Positions 56,014 to 64,000 of a DNA stretch of 64,000 nucleotides are shown here, piece after piece. Below the pieces are notes generated by a model. That model was given only the letters and a program-made list of their open reading frames with translations, was not told where the DNA came from and searched no databases. Position 1 is the stretch's first letter. The number at the start of each line of letters is the position of its first letter. The stretch lies in the NCBI RefSeq assembly GCF_003865015.1, contig NZ_BHVV01000002.1:372001-436000 (forward strand), given 5' to 3'. The translations under genes were made by a program, and so were the position numbers. Source of the DNA: Sulfurisoma sediminicola (GTDB lineage: Bacteria; Pseudomonadota; Gammaproteobacteria; Burkholderiales; Rhodocyclaceae).

Positions 56014-57873
56014 ATGGCAGCAGTCAGCCCAGCGCCGGCCACCAGCCGGCTTTTGCTTTCCGGCAACGAAGCCGTCGCCCGCGCCGTCTGGGAAGCCGGC
56101 TGCCGCGTCGCCGCCGCCTATCCCGGCACGCCCTCCACCGAAATGCTCGAGGTGATCTCGACCTACCCGGACATCTATTCCGAGTGGTCGGTCAACGAGA
56201 AGGTTTCGCTGGAAGTCGCCATCGGCGCCGCCTTCGCCGGCTCGCGCTCGTTCTGCTGCATGAAGCATGTCGGCATGAACGTTGCCTCCGATGCGCTGAT
56301 GACCCTGACGCTGACCGGCGTGGCCGGCGGCCTGGTGATCGCCATCGCCGACGACGTCGGCCTCTCCTCGTCGCAAAACGAGCAGGACTCGCGCTACTGG
56401 GGCCGCTTCGCCCACCTGCCGGTGTTCGAGCCCTCGGACTCGCAGGAAGCCTACGAGATGACCAAGGCCGGCTTCGACTTCTCGGAGAAATTCCAGGTGC
56501 CGGTGATCCTGCGCATGACCACGCGCATCAACCACGTCAAGGGCCTGGTTACCGTCGGCGAGCGCGTGGCGCACGCCGCCGCCGGCTTCAAGAAGGAACC
56601 GGCGCGCTGGGTGATGACGCCGGCCGGCGCCGGCAAGCGCATCCCCCTGATGTTCGAGCGCGACAAGGTGCTGCGCGCCGAGGCCGAAGCCTCGCCGCTC
56701 AACATCATCGACAATGGCCGCGACAAGCGCGTCGGCTTCGTCGCCTCCGGCCCCGCCTGGATGCATGTGCGCGAGACCTTCCCCGACGCACCGGTGCTCA
56801 AGCTCGGCTTCTCCTGCCCGGTGCCGATCGAGAAAATCCGCGCCTTCGCCGCCACCGTGGACAAGCTGGTGGTGGTCGAGGAAGTCGAGCCGCTGGTCGA
56901 GACCGAGCTGAAGGCCGCCGGCATCGAATGCCTGGGCAAGGAGATCCTGCCGCGCCAGGGCGAACTCGCGCCCAACGTGCTGAAGCCGGCCATCGCCAAG
57001 CTGCTCGGCGAGCCGGTGCCGGAAGGCATCACGGCGCCGGCACAGGTCTTTCCCCGGCCACCGACGATGTGCGTGGCCTGCCCGCACCTCGGCGTCTATT
57101 ACACGCTGGCGCAGATCAAGAACATCACCATCTCCGGCGACATCGGCTGCTATACCCTCGGGGCAGGACACCCGTGGAACGCGCTCGACACGACGATCTC
57201 CATGGGCGCCTCGATGGGCATCGCGCTCGGCCTCGACAAGGGCAGGGGCGAAACCGACAAGGACAAGCGCATCGTCGCCGTGATCGGCGACTCGACCTTC
57301 CTCCACATGGGCATGCAGGGCCTGCTCGACATGGTCTACAACGGCGGCAACGTCACGGTGCTGCTGCTCGACAACCGCGCCGTCGGCATGACCGGCGGCC
57401 AGTCCAACCCCGGCACCGGCCGCGACATCCACGGGCAGGAGGCGCCGCGCGTCGATTTTGCCAAGCTGGTCGAGTCGCTCGGCGTGAAGAAGGAACGCAT
57501 CCACGTCCTCGATCCCTACCAGCTGCCGGTGCTGTTCAAGACCATCCGCGACGAGATCAAAATTCCCGAGGTGTCGGTGATCATCACCGACCAGCCCTGC
57601 GTGCTGATCGACGACTACAAGAAGCAGAAGCCCTACGAAGTCATCGACGACAAGTGCACCGGCTGCGGCAACTGCGTCGATGTCGGCTGTCCGGCGATCC
57701 ACGTCACGCGCCGCGAGAAGGTGATCAAGCCCTCGGGCAAGGAAGTCGAGCTGCAGTTCGTCAGGATCGAGACGACGGCCTGTACCGGCTGCACCCTCTG
57801 CGTGCAGCCCTGCGCACCCGAAGCCATCGTCCATGCCGACCTGACCAAGCCGATGCGCCTGGTCCGCCATTGA
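56014..57873 (+). CDS. iorA: Indolepyruvate:ferredoxin oxidoreductase, alpha subunit
   Basis: Decarboxylates arylpyruvates, from aromatic amino acids, to aryl-acetyl-CoA and reduces ferredoxin. The 619-residue protein has the pyrimidine domain (AAYPGTPSTEMLEVI), a thiamine diphosphate domain (ISGDIGCYTLGAGHPWN...IGDSTFLHMGMQGLLDMVYN) and a C-terminal 2[4Fe-4S] ferredoxin domain (CTGCGNCVDVGCP; CTGCTLCVQPCAP). The ATG with GAGAGAG upstream opens MAAVSPAPATSRLLLSGNEA. It is nine bases upstream of iorB. Confidence 0.94.
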   Translation: MAAVSPAPATSRLLLSGNEAVARAVWEAGCRVAAAYPGTPSTEMLEVISTYPDIYSEWSVNEKVSLEVAIGAAFAGSRSFCCMKHVGMNVASDALMTLTLTGVAGGLVIAIADDVGLSSSQNEQDSRYWGRFAHLPVFEPSDSQEAYEMTKAGFDFSEKFQVPVILRMTTRINHVKGLVTVGERVAHAAAGFKKEPARWVMTPAGAGKRIPLMFERDKVLRAEAEASPLNIIDNGRDKRVGFVASGPAWMHVRETFPDAPVLKLGFSCPVPIEKIRAFAATVDKLVVVEEVEPLVETELKAAGIECLGKEILPRQGELAPNVLKPAIAKLLGEPVPEGITAPAQVFPRPPTMCVACPHLGVYYTLAQIKNITISGDIGCYTLGAGHPWNALDTTISMGASMGIALGLDKGRGETDKDKRIVAVIGDSTFLHMGMQGLLDMVYNGGNVTVLLLDNRAVGMTGGQSNPGTGRDIHGQEAPRVDFAKLVESLGVKKERIHVLDPYQLPVLFKTIRDEIKIPEVSVIITDQPCVLIDDYKKQKPYEVIDDKCTGCGNCVDVGCPAIHVTRREKVIKPSGKEVELQFVRIETTACTGCTLCVQPCAPEAIVHADLTKPMRLVRH

Positions 57874-57882
57874 GAGGCCGTG

Positions 57883-58512
57883 ATGAGCGCTAACCAAATC
57901 ACCAACATCCTCGTCGTCGGCATCGGCGGCCAGGGCGTGATGACCGCCACCGAAATCCTCGCCGAGGCCGCCATCGCGCTCGGCCACGACGCCAAGAAGA
58001 CCGAGGTCGCGGGCATGGCCCAGCGCGGCGGCGTGGTGTCCTCGCACCTGCGCTTCGGCCCCAAGGTGCTGTCGCCGCAGATCATGGCGGGCACCGCCGA
58101 CCTGCTGGTCGGCTTCGAGGCCGCCGAGGCGATGCGCTGGTGCCACTACCTCAAGCCCGGCGGCCTGGTGCTGATGAACACCGCACGCCTGGTGCCGCCG
58201 GTGGTCGATCTCGGCCTCTACGACTATCCCGACGATCCGCTGGCCGAGATCAAGGCGCGCGGCTACCAGGTGCATGCCTTCGACGCCATGGCCATCGCGC
58301 TCGAGCTCGGCGACGTGCGCCTGGGCAACACCGTGATGCTCGGCGCCATGGCCGACCACCTGCCTTTCCCGCCCGGGGTGCTGCTGGAGTCCATCCTCAA
58401 GCGCTTCTCGGCGCGCAAGCCGCACATGGTCGAGGTCAACCGCAAGGCCTTCGAGGCCGGCAGGGCAGCCGATGCCGCGGCATCACATCACAAGGAGTCG
58501 GCGCTGGCATGA
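57883..58512 (+). CDS. iorB: Indolepyruvate:ferredoxin oxidoreductase, beta subunit
   Basis: A 209-residue gamma-domain-type partner of iorA, with [20 protein letters not shown] and [22 protein letters not shown] as in other IorB proteins. The longer open frame may start at a GTG one codon earlier. Its stop overlaps the folD start by 4 bases, so folD is co-transcribed with iorAB. Confidence 0.93.
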   Translation: MSANQITNILVVGIGGQGVMTATEILAEAAIALGHDAKKTEVAGMAQRGGVVSSHLRFGPKVLSPQIMAGTADLLVGFEAAEAMRWCHYLKPGGLVLMNTARLVPPVVDLGLYDYPDDPLAEIKARGYQVHAFDAMAIALELGDVRLGNTVMLGAMADHLPFPPGVLLESILKRFSARKPHMVEVNRKAFEAGRAADAAASHHKESALA

Positions 58513-59360
58513 CGGCAACCATACTCGACGGCAACGCGCTTTCCGCCCACCTGCGCACCGAACTCGCCGGCCGCGTCGCCGCGCTAACCGCGCGCGGCGT
58601 GCAACCCTGCCTCGCCGTGATCCTCGTCGGCGAAGACCCGGCTTCGGCGGTCTACGTGCGCAACAAGGTCGCCGGCTGCGAGAAGACCGGCATGCGCTCG
58701 ATCAAGGACGTCTACGCGCCCGACGTCGATCCGGCGGTCGTTTTCGCGCGCATCGCCGAGCTCAATGCCGATCCGGCGGTGCATGGCATCCTGGTGCAGC
58801 TGCCCCTGCCCAGGCACTTCGATTCCGAGGCGGTACTCGAGGCTATCGCGCCCGAGAAGGACGTCGACGGCTTCCATGCCGAGAACATCGGCGCGCTGAT
58901 GCAGGGCAACCCGCGCTTCATCCCCTGCACGCCCTACGGCGTGATGAAAATGCTCGAGGCCGGCCACGTGCCGCTCAAGGGTGCCGAGGCCGTCATCGTC
59001 GGCCGCAGCAACATCGTCGGCAAGCCCATGGCCATGCTGCTGCTGGCGCAGAGCTGCACCGTCACGGTCTGCCACTCGCAGTCGAAGGACCTCGCCTTCC
59101 ACACCCGCCGCGCCGACATCCTCGTCGCCGCCGTGGGCAAGGCAAAGATGATCACCGGCGACATGATCAAGCCAGGCGCCACGGTGATCGACGTCGGCAT
59201 CAACCGCCTGCCCGACGGCAAGCTGTGCGGCGACGTCGACTTCGAATCGGCGAAGGAAGTCGCCGGCCTCATCACCCCCGTGCCCGGCGGCGTCGGGCCG
59301 ATGACCATCACCATGCTGCTGACCAACACCCTCGAATCCGCGGAGAGGACACTGAAATGA
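58509..59360 (+). CDS. folD: Methylene-tetrahydrofolate dehydrogenase / cyclohydrolase
   Basis: Interconverts methylene-, methenyl- and formyl-tetrahydrofolate. The 283-residue protein has [22 protein letters not shown], the substrate region [10 protein letters not shown], the NADP site [18 protein letters not shown] and the ending [18 protein letters not shown]. Starts and stops overlap with iorB and purE, giving an iorAB-folD-purE-tsaC-like transcript that links one-carbon supply to purine synthesis. Confidence 0.96.
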   Translation: MTATILDGNALSAHLRTELAGRVAALTARGVQPCLAVILVGEDPASAVYVRNKVAGCEKTGMRSIKDVYAPDVDPAVVFARIAELNADPAVHGILVQLPLPRHFDSEAVLEAIAPEKDVDGFHAENIGALMQGNPRFIPCTPYGVMKMLEAGHVPLKGAEAVIVGRSNIVGKPMAMLLLAQSCTVTVCHSQSKDLAFHTRRADILVAAVGKAKMITGDMIKPGATVIDVGINRLPDGKLCGDVDFESAKEVAGLITPVPGGVGPMTITMLLTNTLESAERTLK

Positions 59361-59854
59361 GCAAGAAGAATCCCCTGGTAGGCATCGTCATGGGCTCCGA
59401 CTCGGACTGGCCGGTCATGAAGGCCTGCGCCGAGACGCTGAAGCAGTTCGGCATCGCCCACGAAGCCAAGGTGCTGTCGGCCCACCGCACCCCCGATGCC
59501 GCGCTCGACTATGCTTCCTCGGCCCAGGGCCGCGGCATGAAAGTGCTGATCGGCGCCGCCGGCGGCGCCGCCCATCTGGCTGGCGTGCTCGCGGCGAAGA
59601 CCGAGCTGCCGGTGCTCGCCGTGCCGATGCCGTCGAAGCACCTGCAGGGCCTCGATTCCCTGTTGGCGATGGTGCAGATGCCCGGCGGGATTCCGGTCGC
59701 GACCTTCGCCATCGGCGAGGCCGGTGCCACCAACGCGGCGCTGTTCGCGGTGTCCATGCTGGCGCTCTCCGACGCCGAGATGGCGAAGAAGCTGTCGGCT
59801 TTCCGCACCAGGCAGACCGAAAAGGTTTTGGCAAAGACCTTGCCTGAAGTTTGA
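59357..59854 (+). CDS. purE: N5-carboxyaminoimidazole ribonucleotide mutase
   Basis: A purine-synthesis enzyme converting N5-CAIR to CAIR. The 165-residue class I PurE has [21 protein letters not shown], the active-site histidine in [11 protein letters not shown] and [23 protein letters not shown]. purK, which makes its substrate and usually follows it, is not here; the next gene is a Sua5-like enzyme. Confidence 0.96.
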   Translation: MSKKNPLVGIVMGSDSDWPVMKACAETLKQFGIAHEAKVLSAHRTPDAALDYASSAQGRGMKVLIGAAGGAAHLAGVLAAKTELPVLAVPMPSKHLQGLDSLLAMVQMPGGIPVATFAIGEAGATNAALFAVSMLALSDAEMAKKLSAFRTRQTEKVLAKTLPEV

Positions 59855-60807
59855 TGGCGGCAGACATCGCACGCGCGGCCGCATTGCTGCGTGCGGGCGA
59901 ACTGGTCGCCTTCCCGACCGAGACCGTCTATGGCCTCGGCGCCGATGCCGCCAACCCGCAGGCCGTGGCGAAAATCTTCGCCGCCAAGGGCCGGCCGCAG
60001 GACCACCCGCTGATTGTCCATCTGGCCGATGCCCCGCAGCTCGATGCCTGGGCGCGCGACATTCCCGAAGCGGCGCGCAAGCTCGCCGCCGCCTTCTGGC
60101 CCGGCCCGCTGACGCTGATCCTCAAGCGCCGGCCCGGTGTCAGCGACGCCATCACCGGCGGCCAGGACAGCGTGGGTCTGCGCGTGCCCAATCATCCGCT
60201 GGCGCTGGAACTGCTGCGCGAATTCGGCGGCGGCCTGGCCGCTCCCTCGGCCAACCGCTTCGGCCGCATCAGCCCGACCACGGCGGAGCATGTGCGCGAG
60301 GAACTCGGCGATGCCGTCGCCCTGGTGCTCGACGGCGGCCCCTGCCAGGTCGGCATCGAGTCGACCATCCTTGATCTGTCGGGGGACGCGCCGGCGATCC
60401 TGCGTCCCGGCATGATAGGCGTGGACGCGATCGCCGCCGTGCTCGGACAGGCGCCGGCGGCCGGCGGCCGCGCCGATGCGCCGCGCGTCTCCGGCTCGCT
60501 CGAATCGCACTACGCACCGACGACGCCGCTCGAACTCGTCTCCTCCGACGGCCTGGTGTTCGCCGTCAGGAACGCGATCATCAAGCAGGAGCGCACTGCC
60601 TTCCTCGCCAGCATGGCGCAGCCGATCCACCACGAGCTGATCAGCTGGCGGCTCGCGCCGGCCGAGCCCGAGCCCTTCGCCCGCGCGCTCTACGCCAGCC
60701 TGCGCGAACTCGATGCACTTGGCTGTGGTCGCATCGTGGTGCAGCAGCCGCCGCAGACCGCCGCCTGGATGGGGGTGCTCGATCGTCTGCGCCGCGCCAC
60801 CGCCTGA
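59854..60807 (+). CDS. L-threonylcarbamoyladenylate synthase (Sua5/YwlC type)
   Basis: Makes threonylcarbamoyl-AMP for the t6A37 tRNA modification. The 317-residue protein has the YrdC fold at residues 1-200 (AFPTETVYGLGADAANPQAVAKIFAAKGRP, PSANRFGRISPTTAEHV) and a C-terminal Sua5 domain (SHYAPTTPLELV). The purE stop and this start overlap by one base. Confidence 0.93.
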   Translation: MAADIARAAALLRAGELVAFPTETVYGLGADAANPQAVAKIFAAKGRPQDHPLIVHLADAPQLDAWARDIPEAARKLAAAFWPGPLTLILKRRPGVSDAITGGQDSVGLRVPNHPLALELLREFGGGLAAPSANRFGRISPTTAEHVREELGDAVALVLDGGPCQVGIESTILDLSGDAPAILRPGMIGVDAIAAVLGQAPAAGGRADAPRVSGSLESHYAPTTPLELVSSDGLVFAVRNAIIKQERTAFLASMAQPIHHELISWRLAPAEPEPFARALYASLRELDALGCGRIVVQQPPQTAAWMGVLDRLRRATA

Positions 60808-60901
60808 ACGCCACAGCGGATTTTCCACCCCTTCCGGCTTCACCGGCTATCGGTCAGAATAGGCTCCGGCGCGTCCGGTGGCGGCGCGAACGGGAGGGAT
60901 C

Positions 60902-63394
<2,493 letters not shown>

Positions 63395-63431
63395 CCTGCG
63401 CCGGCGCCGGCCGGCCCGATTTGGCTTCTGC

Positions 63432-63437
63432 TATAAT
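63432..63437 (+). promoter_or_regulatory. -10 box (TATAAT) of the tRNA-Ala promoter
   Basis: Consensus TATAAT lies 13 bases before the tRNA 5' end. The upstream -35 region is not well matched. Confidence 0.6.
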
Positions 63438-63450
63438 CCGCGGCCGACGT

Positions 63451-63526
<76 letters not shown>

Positions 63527-63533
63527 CGAACAT

Positions 63534-63566
63534 CAAGGGCTTGCCGCTGGCAGGCCCTTGTCATTT
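63534..63566 (+). terminator. Terminator-like hairpin after tRNA-Ala
   Basis: CAAGGGCTTGCC and GGCAGGCCCTTG pair over 12 bp, one G-U included, around a GCT loop, followed by TCATTT. It lies 7 bases beyond the tRNA. Confidence 0.7.
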
Positions 63567-63599
63567 GCCCACGCGCCGACAGGAACGAGGATCGCCCCG

Positions 63600-64000
63600 A
63601 TGCTCAACCCCATCAAGCTGCGTCATATCCGCGACTATTCGCTGCGCGACCTGCTGCTGGTCGGGCTCCCCCTGCTGGTGTTGATCATCGCCGGCTTCTG
63701 GGGGGCCTCGCGTTTCATCAAGCCGGCGCCGCCCGATACGCTCGTCCTGAGCAGCGGCGGCGAGGGCGGCGCTTACCAGCGCTTCGCCGTGGCCTACAAG
63801 GACGCGCTGGCCCGCTACGGCGTCCGCCTGATCGAGAAGCCCTCGGCCGGCTCCACCGAGAATCTGCAGCGCCTGCGCGACCCCGACTTCGCGGTCGACG
63901 CGGCCTTCCTGCAGGGCGGTACGGCGCGCCTGCAGGAAGGCGATGCGTTGTATTCGCTTGGCAGCCTCTACTATGAGCCGTTGTGGATCTTCCATCGCGG
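63600..64000 (+). CDS. TAXI-family TRAP transporter substrate-binding protein (partial, N-terminus)
   Basis: 133 codons are visible; it continues past the right edge. AGGA lies upstream of the ATG. A cytoplasmic stub is followed by one transmembrane helix (about 19-38: LLLVGLPLLVLIIAGFWGAS). Next comes the receptor fold opening with LVLSSGGEGGAYQRFAVAYKDAL, the typical TAXI signature for binding small organic acids. Being anchored rather than freely periplasmic is common for this subgroup. The substrate is unknown. Confidence 0.8.
   Translation, partial: MLNPIKLRHIRDYSLRDLLLVGLPLLVLIIAGFWGASRFIKPAPPDTLVLSSGGEGGAYQRFAVAYKDALARYGVRLIEKPSAGSTENLQRLRDPDFAVDAAFLQGGTARLQEGDALYSLGSLYYEPLWIFHR

Overview
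This is a GC-rich, gene-dense chromosomal segment that reads as a facultatively anaerobic betaproteobacterium, most plausibly of the Rhodocyclales or a neighbouring order. The grounds are the hemC-hemD-hemX-hemY order, a dusB-fis pair, an E3 of pyruvate dehydrogenase carrying its own lipoyl domain, a betaproteobacterial-type proteasome homologue (BPH) inside the aceEF-lpd operon, and several anaerobic 2-oxoacid oxidoreductases. No phage, insertion sequence, CRISPR array or rRNA was seen. The only RNA gene found is tRNA-Ala(CGC).

Layout. 1-1.7 kb: a divergent LysR regulator, a cut membrane protein and an AT-richer secreted protein. 1.9-5.4 kb: a translationally coupled operon of ECF sigma factor, zinc-finger anti-sigma-like protein, a six-cysteine exported precursor peptide, an MNIO (DUF692) enzyme, its DUF2063 partner, a DoxX membrane protein and a cysteine-rich CWC protein. 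This is a copper-binding RiPP (bufferin/HvfA-type) locus. 5.4-18.4 kb: housekeeping genes (ppc, a periplasmic thioredoxin-like protein, hemCDXY, hemF, purD, purH, fis, dusB). 18.6-22.4 kb: an operon of Tat-exported Fe-S protein, NrfD and a small multiheme cytochrome behind a perfect FNR box. 22.6-30.3 kb: mixed genes including rsmE, a polyphosphate:AMP phosphotransferase, argA, yggX, phoU and rpiA. 30.3-36.7 kb: pyruvate dehydrogenase operon (aceE, aceF, BPH, lpdA). Divergent from it at 36.9-41.4 kb is a four-gene 2-oxoacid (probably pyruvate):acceptor oxidoreductase, with a second perfect FNR box between them. 41.4-50.3 kb: a diguanylate cyclase, several membrane or envelope proteins, a RlmN paralogue, a HIT-like enzyme and FabI. 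50.4-55.9 kb: an acyl-CoA synthetase, a second E1alpha-E1beta-E2 2-oxoacid dehydrogenase and a dedicated acyl carrier protein. 56-60.8 kb: iorAB behind a third FNR/FixK-type box, then folD, purE and a threonylcarbamoyl-AMP synthase. 60.9 kb to the end: glycogen phosphorylase, tRNA-Ala and the start of a TAXI-type transporter receptor.

How it fits together. Carbon flux at pyruvate is the recurring theme: PEP carboxylase, an aerobic PDH complex, a ferredoxin-type oxidoreductase that an oxygen sensor probably switches on, and a second PDH-like complex tied to an acyl carrier protein next to FabI. Three FNR-like palindromes, each followed by a plausible -10 at nearly the same distance, point to a small anaerobic regulon.

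The least explained structures are two long hairpin elements at 52.2-52.46 kb. Their outer stems are unrelated in sequence but each is perfectly self-complementary, and both enclose the same conserved internal-loop sequences in opposite orientation. A 20-base dispersed repeat also occurs at three intergenic sites.
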